Below are positions 23,890 through 31,977 of a stretch of 32,634 bases of DNA, in pieces. Position 1 is the first letter of the stretch, and the number at the start of each line of letters is the position of its first letter. The notes under the pieces are model-generated. The model did not search any database, was not told where the DNA came from, and saw only the letters and a list, made by a program, of their open reading frames with translations. The translations under genes and the position numbers were made by a program. Source of the stretch: Clostridia bacterium (GTDB lineage Bacteria; Bacillota_A; Clostridia; Christensenellales; Aristaeellaceae); NCBI GenBank assembly GCA_017430945.1, contig JAFRMB010000088.1:1-32634 (forward strand). The letters are read 5' to 3'.

Positions 23890-23902
23890 CGGCAGCTCCT
23901 TT

Positions 23903-23929
23903 GGCGTGCAGCACGCCGTCGTCTTTTTT
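23903..23929 (+). terminator. Candidate terminator of the small membrane protein gene
   Basis: GGCGTG and CACGCC arms (23903-23908, 23912-23917) with a 3-base loop, and TTTTTT at 23924-23929 after a 6-base gap. The gap makes it a weak case. It also sits just before the ribosome binding site of the minus-strand small gene. Confidence 0.4.
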
Positions 23930-23965
23930 CCTGTCCGACGCGACGTATCTTCTAAAGATGTGTTA

Positions 23966-23994
23966 TTGATTATTACTGAAAGATACTATATAAT
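23966..23994 (+). promoter_or_regulatory. Promoter of the RsbW-like/STAS genes
   Basis: TTGATT at 23966-23971, a 17-base spacer and TATAAT at 23989-23994. It stands about 180 bases before the first gene of the partner-switching cluster. Confidence 0.8.
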
Positions 23995-23998
23995 GTTT

Positions 23999-24044
23999 GA
24001 CAGGATCCGAGATCCTGTCGTCGACGCCGCGCTCGGACGCGGCG
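23999..24044 (+). other. Two tandem hairpins at the start of the RsbW-like leader
   Basis: GACAGGATC and GATCCTGTC (23999-24007, 24011-24019) pair perfectly around a 3-base loop at the expected first base of the transcript. CGCCGCG and CGCGGCG (24025-24031, 24038-24044) form a second 7-bp stem. The rest of the leader to 24170 shows nothing, and a frame at 23855-24235 has no ribosome binding site. The first palindrome could equally be an operator at DNA level. Confidence 0.55.
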
Positions 24045-24170
24045 GGTGGATGAAAGGGACCGGCGCCGTTCCCTGCGGCCGATCCCGAACAGTGGGTCCG
24101 GGCCGTCCGGTCGCTCTGGCGGCGCGGTTTGGGGCTATGGACGCGACAATGCCATTGAGAGGTGAAAGGT

Positions 24171-24581
24171 ATGCGGGAACTGACCGTCGACGCATCTCTG
24201 GACCAGATCGGGCGAGTGACCGACTTCGTCAATGAACAGCTGTCTGAACTCGGCTGCTCGCAGCGCATTCGGATCCAGGTGGATGTGGCGATCGACGAGC
24301 TCTTCGGCAACATCGCCCGTTACGCTTACGACCCGGAGGTCGGACCGGCCACCGTGCGGGTGGACGTGGAGGATGACCCGCTGAGCGTGATCATCACGTT
24401 CATCGATCACGGTGTGCCCTACGATCCCCTTTCCGCCGAGTTCGTGGATACGACCCATCTTCCGGCGAAGGAACGTCCCATCGGCGGACTTGGGTTGTTC
24501 ATGGTGAAGAAGACCATGGATGACATCAGCTACAGCTACCAGGAAGGGCAGAACATACTCACCATTCGCAAGAGGATCTGA
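24171..24581 (+). CDS. RsbW/SpoIIAB-like anti-sigma factor ATPase (HATPase_c_2)
   Basis: Proteins of this type bind a sigma factor and also phosphorylate a STAS antagonist; the antagonist's state decides which partner is held. The start ATG 24171 lies after GAGAGGTGAAAGG. At 136 residues it has the length of RsbW/SpoIIAB. The GHKL pocket is complete: Glu 43 and Asn 47 in IDELFGNIARYAY, DHG at 79-81 and GGLGL at 105-109. A STAS protein gene follows 30 bases later, which is the usual partner. No sigma factor gene lies in the window, so the true target is unknown; some family members control phosphatases or other partners rather than sigma factors. It is the only fully intact pocket among the related domains in this window. 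Confidence 0.9.
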   Translation: MRELTVDASLDQIGRVTDFVNEQLSELGCSQRIRIQVDVAIDELFGNIARYAYDPEVGPATVRVDVEDDPLSVIITFIDHGVPYDPLSAEFVDTTHLPAKERPIGGLGLFMVKKTMDDISYSYQEGQNILTIRKRI

Positions 24582-24611
24582 AACAGCATCTTGATCGGGA
24601 GGGATACCTAC

Positions 24612-24920
24612 ATGTCCGCAACGGTTTATGAAAAGAATGGCAGCACGCTGACCGTGAAGCCTGAAGGGCGTCTGGATACCGCGACGTCGCCCGTGTTGGA
24701 AAGAGAGCTGCAGGAACGGCTGGACGGTGTCCAGGAGATCATCATGGATTTCGAGAAGGTGGAGTACATCTCCTCCGGCGGTCTGCGCGTGCTGCTGACC
24801 GTCGAACAGACGATGGAAGCCAGGGACGGAAGTCTGCGCCTCATCCATGTGAACGAAAACATCATCGAGATCTTCGACCTCGTCGGCTTCATGGATGTGG
24901 TGACGGTCGAGCGCGACTGA
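24612..24920 (+). CDS. STAS-domain anti-sigma factor antagonist
   Basis: A 102-residue single STAS domain, the SpoIIAA/RsbV type. The start ATG 24612 is 7 bases after GGGAGGG. The phospho-accepting loop reads YISSGGLRVLL with Ser 54 and 55 in the position of Ser 58 of SpoIIAA, so it should be phosphorylated by a partner kinase, most simply the RsbW-like protein encoded just before it. The paralogous STAS domain of the next gene is clearly related (YASSAGLRVIL). A terminator follows 45 bases after the stop, which separates this pair from the STAS-kinase gene. The dephosphorylating enzyme (SpoIIE/RsbU type) is not in the window. Confidence 0.92.
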   Translation: MSATVYEKNGSTLTVKPEGRLDTATSPVLERELQERLDGVQEIIMDFEKVEYISSGGLRVLLTVEQTMEARDGSLRLIHVNENIIEIFDLVGFMDVVTVERD

Positions 24921-24964
24921 CCCTGTATCCGGGCGCATCCTTCGGGCGGCCCGCCGCGCCTGCT

Positions 24965-24995
24965 CCCTCGGACGCATACGCGTCCACGGGTTTTT
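24965..24995 (+). terminator. Terminator after the STAS gene
   Basis: GGACGC and GCGTCC arms with an ATAC loop, flanked by CCC and GGG across a 2-base internal loop, run straight into TTTTT at 24991-24995. No clear promoter was seen between here and 25086, so some read-through may supply the next gene. Confidence 0.65.
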
Positions 24996-25086
24996 AAGTC
25001 GTGACGCGGCTGCGCCTCCTGCACAGGCAGTGCGACAGCGCCATGCATGTCTTTGGCACAACAGCATTTTGAAAAGGAGTAACGAT

Positions 25087-26265
25087 ATGTTCCAGTACAC
25101 AGAGGAAAGCGGAAAGCTGATCATCGCACTCACCGGCAAGATCGATTCGTCCAACGCGTCGGCCCTCGAGAAGGAATTGAAGGCCATCTGCGGCGCGCAT
25201 CCGGGCAAAGCGGTAGAGCTCGACTGCGACCAACTGGAGTATGCCAGCAGCGCCGGTCTCCGCGTGATCCTCCGCCTCAAGCAGGACGTGGACGATACCG
25301 TGCTCACGAACGTCCATTCGGAGCTTTACGACATCTTTGACATGACGGGCTTCACCGAGATGATGGAAGTGCGCAAAGCCTACCGCGTGTTCTCGGTGGA
25401 CGGCTGCGAGGTCATCGGCCAGGGCGCCAACGGCAAGGTGTATCGCATCGACCCGGACACCATCGTCAAGGTCTATCTGAATCCGGATGCTCTGCCCGAG
25501 ATCCATCGTGAGCGCGAGCTCGCGCGTCTGGCCTTCGTCGCTGGTGTGCCGACCGCCATCCCCTATGACGTCGTGCGCATCGAAGGCGGCGGCTACGGCT
25601 CGGTCTTTGAGCTTTTGAACGCCACCAGCTTTGCCAAGCTCCTCATTCGCGGCGAAAGGACGCTGGACGATGTGGCGGAGATGAGCATACGCCTGTTGAA
25701 GCTCATCCACTCCCGGGAAGTGCGTTCGGAGATCCTGCCGGACATGAAGGCGGTCGCGCTGAACTGGGCGGATTTCCTGAAGGATCATCTGCCCCCGGAC
25801 CAGTTTGAAAAGCTGCTCGCGCTGCTCGATGCCGTGCCGGAGGATGCGCATCTGATGCACGGCGACTACCATGTGAAGAACATCATGCTGCAGGACGGAG
25901 AGAGCCTGCTCATCGACATGGATACGCTGTGTCACGGACACCCGATCTTCGAACTGGCCAGCATGTACAACGCTTACGTGGGCTTCGGGCTGGTCAACCC
26001 GGAACAGACGATGCGGTTCCTCGGCATCCCGCAGGACACCTGCGCCGCGCTCTGGCGCAGGAGCCTCGAGCTGTATCTCGACACGCAGGATGCCGGCAGG
26101 GTGGCCGAAGTCGAGGCCAAAGCGAAGATCGTCGGCCTGACGCGGCTCATCCGTCGGGAGATCCGGCGAAACGGCCTGAACCGCGAGGACGGACGGCGAA
26201 TGATCGAAGCCTGTCGCGCGGAGCTCGCCCGGCTGCTGCCCGACGTCGATTCGCTGGTGTTCTGA
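25087..26265 (+). CDS. STAS domain fused to an APH/choline-kinase-like kinase
   Basis: A 392-residue fusion. Residues 1-98 are a STAS domain with Ser 54-55 (EYASSAGLRVIL), close to the free STAS protein upstream. Residues about 106-390 are a phosphotransferase of the aminoglycoside/choline kinase fold: GQGANGKVYR (111-120) as the glycine-rich loop, Lys 128 in IVKVY, the catalytic HGDYHVKN (258-265) and the metal-binding DMD (277-279). The pocket is complete, so it should bind ATP. It resembles the Fibrobacter paralogous family described as TIGR02172 in pattern, which I give as recollection, not a search result. The start ATG 25087 follows AAGGAG by 7 bases. The PHP gene begins one base after its stop, so these two are translationally coupled. 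The substrate is unknown. Confidence 0.9.
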   Translation: MFQYTEESGKLIIALTGKIDSSNASALEKELKAICGAHPGKAVELDCDQLEYASSAGLRVILRLKQDVDDTVLTNVHSELYDIFDMTGFTEMMEVRKAYRVFSVDGCEVIGQGANGKVYRIDPDTIVKVYLNPDALPEIHRERELARLAFVAGVPTAIPYDVVRIEGGGYGSVFELLNATSFAKLLIRGERTLDDVAEMSIRLLKLIHSREVRSEILPDMKAVALNWADFLKDHLPPDQFEKLLALLDAVPEDAHLMHGDYHVKNIMLQDGESLLIDMDTLCHGHPIFELASMYNAYVGFGLVNPEQTMRFLGIPQDTCAALWRRSLELYLDTQDAGRVAEVEAKAKIVGLTRLIRREIRRNGLNREDGRRMIEACRAELARLLPDVDSLVF

Positions 26266-26266
26266 T

Positions 26267-27127
26267 ATGCTGAACGGAGCGATCGACCTGCACCTGCATT
26301 CGACGGTCTCCGACGGCACGGACACCCCCGTAGAACTGCTCGAACGCGTTCGCGAGGCGGGGATCAGATGGTTCGCGCTGACCGATCACGACGCGGTGAA
26401 GGGCTGCGGTGTGATCCGCGGCGCGCTCGGGGCGGATGACCCGCGGTTTTTAAACGGCGTGGAATTCTCCTGCCGCGATGACGACGGGAAGTACCACATC
26501 CTCGGCTACGGGTTCGATCCGGACAGTCCGTCCGTCCAGCGGCTGGTCGAGGCAGGGCACAGCATCCGCATGAACAAGGTTGCGGCGCGGCTGGATTTTC
26601 TGCGCACTGCGTTTGGATTCACCTTTCCTGATGACGAGATCCGGGATCTGTTGTCGCTCGACAACCCCGGAAAGCCGCACATCGGCAACCTGATGGTGAA
26701 ATACGGCTACGCCCCGAGCAAGGAAGCGGCGATCGACGAGTACATCGACCGCGCAAAGATCCGCAGCGGATCCATCCGACCGGAAGAGGCGATCCAGGGC
26801 ATCCTGCAGGGCGGCGGCATCCCCGTGTTGGCCCATCCCGCCTTCGGCAGCGGAAGCGAGCTCATACTGGGCGATGCGATGGACCGCCGCCTGCGCCGGT
26901 TGATCGATATGGGCCTGCAGGGCGTGGAAGCCTTTTATTCCGGCTTCTCGCCGATGCTGCAAAACGAGATCCTGGCATTGGCGGAGAAATATCGGCTGTA
27001 TGTCACGGCCGGCAGCGATTACCACGGCAGCAACAAGCTCGTCACGATCGGGGATACGAATCTCGACAGCGCCTCGGCGATGCCCGAAGGGCTGATGCGC
27101 TTCCTGGAGGAAGCCGGTCGCGCCTGA
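26267..27127 (+). CDS. PHP-domain phosphoesterase
   Basis: A 286-residue PHP hydrolase with a complete metal site: DLHLHSTVSDGT (7-18), TDHD (39-42), the Glu in GVEFSC (64-69), PHIGNL, LAHPAF and the closing GSDYHG. It has the layout of the RNase AM/YciV group, members of which remove nucleotides from RNA ends or cleave nucleotide phosphates; other PHP members are histidinol phosphatases, so the substrate is open. The start ATG 26267 lies one base after the kinase stop with only a poor ribosome binding site, so translation depends on the upstream gene. The MATE-HATPase gene follows 39 bases after the stop on the same strand. Confidence 0.9.
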   Translation: MLNGAIDLHLHSTVSDGTDTPVELLERVREAGIRWFALTDHDAVKGCGVIRGALGADDPRFLNGVEFSCRDDDGKYHILGYGFDPDSPSVQRLVEAGHSIRMNKVAARLDFLRTAFGFTFPDDEIRDLLSLDNPGKPHIGNLMVKYGYAPSKEAAIDEYIDRAKIRSGSIRPEEAIQGILQGGGIPVLAHPAFGSGSELILGDAMDRRLRRLIDMGLQGVEAFYSGFSPMLQNEILALAEKYRLYVTAGSDYHGSNKLVTIGDTNLDSASAMPEGLMRFLEEAGRA

Positions 27128-27166
27128 TGAACGGATCAGGGATTATTCAACAATGGGAGGCACTGG

Positions 27167-28945
27167 ATGATGAGATCCTGGGATGGCAACGCGAAGGTCG
27201 TTTCGAAGCTGATGATGCGGCTCTTGCCGATCCAGATCCTGCTCGCGGCGGTCGGAGCTGTCAACGGCATCGTGTCGAGCTTTTTTGCCAGCAACTACGT
27301 CGGCATCGACGCGATGAGCGCGGTGGGCCTTTACAGCCCGATCAGCATGCTGCTCACCGCATGCAGCGTCATGCTGGCGGGCGGTTCCTCCATACTCTGT
27401 GGCAAGTACCTTGGCAGAAACGAACAGGACAAGGTGCAAAACGTGTTCTCCCTGAACCTGTTGTTTTCCGTGATGGTCGCGGGGCTGTTCGTCGTGCTGT
27501 TCCTGTTTATGGGCCTGTTCGACCTGACCGGCGTCTTCACGCGGGATGAAACGGTGCGGCCCCTGTTCAATCGCTACCTGATCGGCCAGGTGATCGGTAT
27601 CTTCCCGCTCGTGCTGGGGAACCAGCTGCCCGATTATCTCGCCATGGAGAACCGGCAGAAGCGCGCGATGGCAGCGAGCCTCGTCTACATCGGGGTCAAT
27701 ATCGTGCTGAACATCCTCTTCGTCCAGGTGCTCCGTCTGGAAGCCTTTGGCCTGGCGCTGGCGTCATCGCTGGGCCTCTGGGTGTTCTTCGGGATACAGG
27801 CGCAGCATTTTCTGGCGCACAAGTCCAGCCTGCGCCTGCGCCTGAAGGGGCTCAAGTGGCGCGAAGGCTTCGAGATGGTCCGGATCGGCCTGCCGGGCGC
27901 GGCCAGCAATGGCTATGAGACCCTTCGAAAGATCATCGTGAACCGCCTGCTGGAGGTGTTCGTCGGAAGCGTCGGCATCTCCGCGTTCGCCGCCTCAGAC
28001 AGCCTGCTCAGGATCTTCTGGTCGGTGCCGACGGGCATGCTGGCGATCTCGCGCCTGATGATCAGCATCTGCGTGGGTGAAGAAGACCGGCAGACGCTCA
28101 CGGATGTGATGCGGGTCATGTTCAGGCGCTTTATCCCGATCATGTGCGCGTTATCCGCTGTGATCATCGTGTGCGCAGAACCGTTCACGCGGCTCTTTTT
28201 CCAGGATTCCTCCGAGCCCGTCTACATGATGACGGTCTGGGGCTTCCGCATCCTCCCGCTCTGCATGCCGCTGAGCATCATCTGCATGCACATCGTGTGC
28301 TATGGCCAGGCCTCGGGCAAACGCGGGCTCGTGCACGTGCTGGCCCTGCTGGACGGCGTCGTGTGCGTCGCGGCTTTCACCGCACTGCTGATCCGGTGGA
28401 TGGGGATCAACAGCGTCTATGTCGCCAATGTGCTGAACGGCGTCACATGTGTGATCGTGATCCTGGTCTATTCTCGTCTGAAGACGAAGCATTTCCCCGG
28501 GAACATGGATCAGCTGATGGTGATCCCCGACGGCTTCGGCGCGGATCCGGACGCGAGGATCGACATCTCCGTCCGAAGCATGGACGAGGTGCTGATGGTG
28601 TCGCGGCAGATCACCGAATTCTGCCGCAGGCGCGGCATCGACGAGCGGCGGGTCTACCACGCCAGCCTCTGCATGGAGGAGATGGCCGGCAACATCGTTG
28701 AACACGGCTTCAAAAAGGATCGCAAGCACCATTCGATCGACATTCGCGTCGTTCACAGGAACGACGACGTGATCGTCATGCGCATCCGGGACGACTGTGT
28801 GCCCTTTGACCCTGAGGAAAGAAAGGAATTGGTCGATCCAAAGGACTTCATGAAAAATGTCGGCATACGGATGGTCTACAAGAGCGCACGCTCGGTCGAG
28901 CATCAGAGCATCCTCGGGCTGAACGTGCTGACCATACAGATCTGA
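27167..28945 (+). CDS. MATE-type transporter fused to a C-terminal RsbW-like HATPase domain
   Basis: A 592-residue fusion. Residues about 10-450 are a MATE-type multidrug/toxin exporter with 12 helices (IVSSFFASNYVGIDAMSAVG in helix 1 region, two similar halves). Residues about 460-592 form a GHKL ATPase domain of the SpoIIAB/RsbW kind: Glu 505 and Asn 509 in CMEEMAGNIVEHGF, DDC (542-544) where the kinases have DxG, and NVGIRM (564-569). So the nucleotide site is only partly conserved. The start ATG 27167 follows GGGAGG by 6 bases. A homologous fusion is encoded at 29934 on the other strand. The transporter may gate or sequester a STAS or sigma partner at the membrane; this is inference. It follows the STAS-kinase and PHP genes. 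Confidence 0.9.
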   Translation: MMRSWDGNAKVVSKLMMRLLPIQILLAAVGAVNGIVSSFFASNYVGIDAMSAVGLYSPISMLLTACSVMLAGGSSILCGKYLGRNEQDKVQNVFSLNLLFSVMVAGLFVVLFLFMGLFDLTGVFTRDETVRPLFNRYLIGQVIGIFPLVLGNQLPDYLAMENRQKRAMAASLVYIGVNIVLNILFVQVLRLEAFGLALASSLGLWVFFGIQAQHFLAHKSSLRLRLKGLKWREGFEMVRIGLPGAASNGYETLRKIIVNRLLEVFVGSVGISAFAASDSLLRIFWSVPTGMLAISRLMISICVGEEDRQTLTDVMRVMFRRFIPIMCALSAVIIVCAEPFTRLFFQDSSEPVYMMTVWGFRILPLCMPLSIICMHIVCYGQASGKRGLVHVLALLDGVVCVAAFTALLIRWMGINSVYVANVLNGVTCVIVILVYSRLKTKHFPGNMDQLMVIPDGFGADPDARIDISVRSMDEVLMVSRQITEFCRRRGIDERRVYHASLCMEEMAGNIVEHGFKKDRKHHSIDIRVVHRNDDVIVMRIRDDCVPFDPEERKELVDPKDFMKNVGIRMVYKSARSVEHQSILGLNVLTIQI

Positions 28946-28996
28946 CCTTCCGAACACGACAAAGGAAGGCGGATCCTCTCCCCCTTCCCTGCGAAG

Positions 28997-29041
28997 AAGC
29001 GTCCTGGGTGGGCCGGGTCTCCGGCTCGCCCGGGACGCTTT
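28997..29041. terminator. Bidirectional terminator between convergent MATE and HAD genes
   Basis: A 20-bp stem (28997-29016 with 29021-29040, three wobble pairs as RNA) with a 4-base loop. It touches the stop codon of the HAD gene on the minus strand. T runs on both sides are short (TTT, and CTTCTTC), so efficiency is uncertain. Confidence 0.6.
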
Positions 29042-29825
29042 AATCGATCAGGCCAAAGTGGCGCAGCGCTTTTTCGATGCCGTCGTCGTCCACCGTGTCC
29101 GTCACATAGTCTGCGGCCGCCTTCACGACGTCGCTTGCGTTGCCCATCGCCACGCCGATGCCGGCGAAGCGAAGCATATCCATGTCGTTCTCCCCGTCGC
29201 CGAAGGCCATGGTCTCCTCCTGAAGGATCCCGTTCATCTCAAGATAGCGCTGGATGCCCGACGACTTGCCCCCGCCCTTCGGAATGATGTCGATGCCCGT
29301 TTCGTTCCAGCTGGTGACGGAGCACTCGTCCAGGAACTCGTCCAGCAGCTTTTTCTGTTTCTCCGGGACAAAGGCGAGGATCTGATAGACGCTGCCGCCG
29401 TCATAGCTGTCGACCCTCGGGATCGTTCCCTTCGTCTGCTCCTGCGTATGTATGACCGTGTCGTTCACGAAGTTGATATACCGGTCGTTTTCTCCGATCA
29501 GCACGAAGGGGATGCGCTTCGATTGGAATATCCGCGCCAGGACCTTCATCTCCCCCGGGTCTATGGTCGTCCCCGCATAGGCCTTCTGGTTCTCGTCGAG
29601 CAGGAGATTCCCGTTCAGCGTGAGATAACCGTCAAACGGAATGTTGCTGACGGGCAGCCTGGAATACTCGATCATATGCCGTCCGGTCGCCACGATCGTC
29701 TTGATCCCCTTTGAACGCAGCTGGCGCAGCGCGCGGCGCGTGCTTTCGGGCACGTCGTTCAGGCGATGGGAAAGGAGCGTCCCGTCCACGTCAAAGAAAA
29801 CAGCCCTGATCTGTCTGTCGTTCAT
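29040..29825 (-). CDS. Cof-type HAD-IIB family hydrolase
   Basis: A 261-residue cytosolic phosphatase. The HAD motifs are DVDGTLL (12-18) with nucleophile Asp 12, VATGRH for motif II, the Lys region GGGKSSG and GDGENDMDM for motif III; a Cof-type cap lies between. The family removes phosphate from sugar phosphates, nucleotides or cofactors such as PLP and FMN precursors, and the exact substrate cannot be told from sequence. The start ATG 29825 follows AAGGGGA by 7 bases. It lies 108 bases after the second MATE-HATPase gene on the same strand and may be its downstream partner; no separate promoter was seen. Confidence 0.93.
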   Translation of the reverse strand: MNDRQIRAVFFDVDGTLLSHRLNDVPESTRRALRQLRSKGIKTIVATGRHMIEYSRLPVSNIPFDGYLTLNGNLLLDENQKAYAGTTIDPGEMKVLARIFQSKRIPFVLIGENDRYINFVNDTVIHTQEQTKGTIPRVDSYDGGSVYQILAFVPEKQKKLLDEFLDECSVTSWNETGIDIIPKGGGKSSGIQRYLEMNGILQEETMAFGDGENDMDMLRFAGIGVAMGNASDVVKAAADYVTDTVDDDGIEKALRHFGLID

Positions 29826-29933
29826 CGCAGATCCCCTTCATCGTATCATCTGATCTCTTCCCGCATGATCGCCCCGCCGGTATGCAGGACGCCCCCGTCG
29901 CGCGCCCGGCTCAGCGCAGGGCGGTGCGCGGCA

Positions 29934-31733
29934 TCACACCCACAGCACCAGGTTGTTCAGCTTGAGCATGGTCGTGTATTGAACGTCCCGGGCGGAAGCG
30001 ATCGCCAGGCGCAGCCCGATGTGATGCATGGGCACGCTGCGATCATACAGCTGAAGCTGCTTCACCGGATCGAATATCTCGCAGTCGTCCCGCATGCGCA
30101 CGATATAGTCGTCGCCCTTTTTCAGGATGCGCATGTCGATGGTATTGCGGTGGCCGGAGCGAAAGCCCGTCATGACCGTGTTGGTCGCCAGCTCCTCCAC
30201 CGCCAGCGAGATCGTGTACTTCCGCTTGGCGTCACAGCCATGCTCGTCGCAGAACTTCCAGGCGGCATGGGACAGCTCGATCACTTCGTCATGGCTGCTG
30301 ATCGTCTTGTCGATGCGATCCGCTTCACAGACATCGAAGTCCACCGGAAGTGCCAGCATCCAATCCCACAGATCCGCGGGGCGCGCGTGTTCGCTTCGGT
30401 TCATCAAAACGGCGATCACGCCAAGGGTCAGGGACAGGAGCACCTGTGCGGCAGGGAACGCGTACCACACGGCGTCCACGCCGAACCGGGGAAGCAGCAG
30501 CAACGCGGCGACCACGATGAGCGCGCCCTCCGAAAGGAAGTTGCCCAGCATGGCGGTCTTCACCTTCCCCCGCCCGTCCAGATACCCGATATATGCGCGG
30601 TTCAGCGCATATATCGGCATGCTGACGGCATAACTGCGGGCAGCCCGGATGCCGTATCGCAGCGCCTCCGGGGAATCCTTGAGGAAAAAGGCCGCAAACA
30701 GCGGGGACGCGAACCAGAACAGCACGGCGATCGCCGCGACGATGGATCCGGACACTGCCACATAGTTTTGTGTCAGCCGCTTGAGCATGGGGCGGTTCTC
30801 TTCGCCCAGCAGGACGCCTGTCAGCGTGACGACGGTGTCCGCAACGCCGAAGATAAAGGGATTCAACAGGGAGTCTGCCTGGCGCTGCACCGAAAAGGCG
30901 GCGATGCAGCCGGTGGTCGCGATGGCCGCGAGTATGTGGTTCAGCGTGATGGTCCGCACGGTGTTGGACACGCGGCCGACGCCCGTGGGCATGCCCTTTG
31001 AGAGCATCACGCCCGTTTCCTTCCAGCGGATGCTCGCCAGAGAGAAGCGGGTCAGGCGCTCCTTCCGGCGGAAGTGCAGCAGATATACGCCGAGCGCCAC
31101 ATAATGGCTGATGCTCGTGGCAAGGCCCATGCCGAAGGTGTCGCCGCCCATCACAGCGATCAGGATATCCAGCGTGATATCCACCATCGTCAGCGCCATC
31201 GACGCTATGATCGTGAGATGGCGGTCGTTGTCGATCGCCATGTAGCCCCCAAGGACGCGCGACGCGTTCATCGCCGGCAGGCCGATCGCGAGCCCCAGGA
31301 GATACCCGCGGGTCTTCTCCAGCAATCCCGCGGCGCTGCCCGTCGCGCCGAGCAGGACGCAGATCGGATCGGCAAAGATGAACACGGCCAGCATCATCAG
31401 GACGGAAAGCCCCACGCCCAGGAGCATCGAGAGCGAAAACACGCCCTTGGCGCCCTCCATATCGCCATGGCCGATCATCAGCGTGAATCGGTTGCGGGCG
31501 CCCGAGGCGATCACCGCGCCGAATACCGCAAAGACGATCACGACGGGGCTGGCCAGTCCGAACGCCGCCAGGGAATCCACGCCGAGCATCTGACCGATGA
31601 CGACGCCGTCGATCAGGGAGCCGATGGATGTCGTGAGCGACGAGATGATGTACACCATCATGCTCGAAATGAAGGTGTTCCGGATGATGCGATTGCCGTC
31701 ATCGGCAATGGAAAAGACGGAACGGCCGCGCAA
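29934..31733 (-). CDS. Second MATE-type transporter fused to a C-terminal RsbW-like HATPase domain
   Basis: A 599-residue fusion with the same layout as the gene at 27167. Residues about 15-440 are a MATE-type exporter (MVYIISSLTTSIGSLIDGVV near the N terminus, two six-helix halves). Residues about 465-599 are the GHKL domain: Glu 514 and Asn 518 in AVEELATNTVMTGF, DDC (549-551) in place of DxG and HHIGLRL (570-576). I set the start at TTG 31733, nine bases after GGGGAGGT; the longer frame runs through that site. The DDC and GLRL features match those of the first copy, so the two are paralogs of one type rather than chance fusions. Its own strong promoter is at 31834-31862. The HAD gene follows on the same strand. 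Confidence 0.9.
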   Translation of the reverse strand: MRGRSVFSIADDGNRIIRNTFISSMMVYIISSLTTSIGSLIDGVVIGQMLGVDSLAAFGLASPVVIVFAVFGAVIASGARNRFTLMIGHGDMEGAKGVFSLSMLLGVGLSVLMMLAVFIFADPICVLLGATGSAAGLLEKTRGYLLGLAIGLPAMNASRVLGGYMAIDNDRHLTIIASMALTMVDITLDILIAVMGGDTFGMGLATSISHYVALGVYLLHFRRKERLTRFSLASIRWKETGVMLSKGMPTGVGRVSNTVRTITLNHILAAIATTGCIAAFSVQRQADSLLNPFIFGVADTVVTLTGVLLGEENRPMLKRLTQNYVAVSGSIVAAIAVLFWFASPLFAAFFLKDSPEALRYGIRAARSYAVSMPIYALNRAYIGYLDGRGKVKTAMLGNFLSEGALIVVAALLLLPRFGVDAVWYAFPAAQVLLSLTLGVIAVLMNRSEHARPADLWDWMLALPVDFDVCEADRIDKTISSHDEVIELSHAAWKFCDEHGCDAKRKYTISLAVEELATNTVMTGFRSGHRNTIDMRILKKGDDYIVRMRDDCEIFDPVKQLQLYDRSVPMHHIGLRLAIASARDVQYTTMLKLNNLVLWV

Positions 31734-31833
31734 GTGAAATGCACCTCCCCAGGGCAAAGCCTCCGTGTTCGGTCCCGTCGGTAAGGCATCGGACCTTATG
31801 CCGATGCGCTGTCAACAACGATTTCTTTTGGTT

Positions 31834-31862
31834 ATTGTAACAGATTCCGGCCGACCGGTCAA
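31834..31862 (-). promoter_or_regulatory. Promoter of the second MATE-HATPase gene
   Basis: On the minus strand, TTGACC at 31862-31857, a 17-base spacer and TACAAT at 31839-31834. The leader of about 95 bases holds a 7-bp stem (31786-31792 with 31801-31807). Confidence 0.82.
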
Positions 31863-31871
31863 TATCGGAAA

Positions 31872-31906
31872 TGCGGCAGGCAAGGGCCGATCCCCTGCCT
31901 GCCGCA
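31872..31906 (-). terminator. Candidate terminator of the ABC-HATPase gene
   Basis: An 11-bp perfect stem (31872-31882 with 31896-31906) extended by three pairs past one mismatch, with a 5-base loop, then TTTCCGATATT on the minus strand. The T run is short. A second, 7-bp hairpin (31940-31946 with 31951-31957) lies closer to the gene. Confidence 0.55.
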
Positions 31907-31977
31907 GACGGGCGCGACGCCGGCGCCGGGTGCAAGGCGGCGTCCGCTTTCGGACGCGACACCTCCCGTCACCGAAC

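Noticed and set aside
23855..24235. Plus-strand frame of about 126 codons across the RsbW-like promoter
   Set aside because: It has no ribosome binding site, spans a consensus promoter and overlaps the start of the RsbW-like gene in another frame.
31734..31757. Start of the second MATE-HATPase gene at TTG 31757
   Set aside because: The frame from there reads through GGGGAGGTG, which is the obvious ribosome binding site for TTG 31733.
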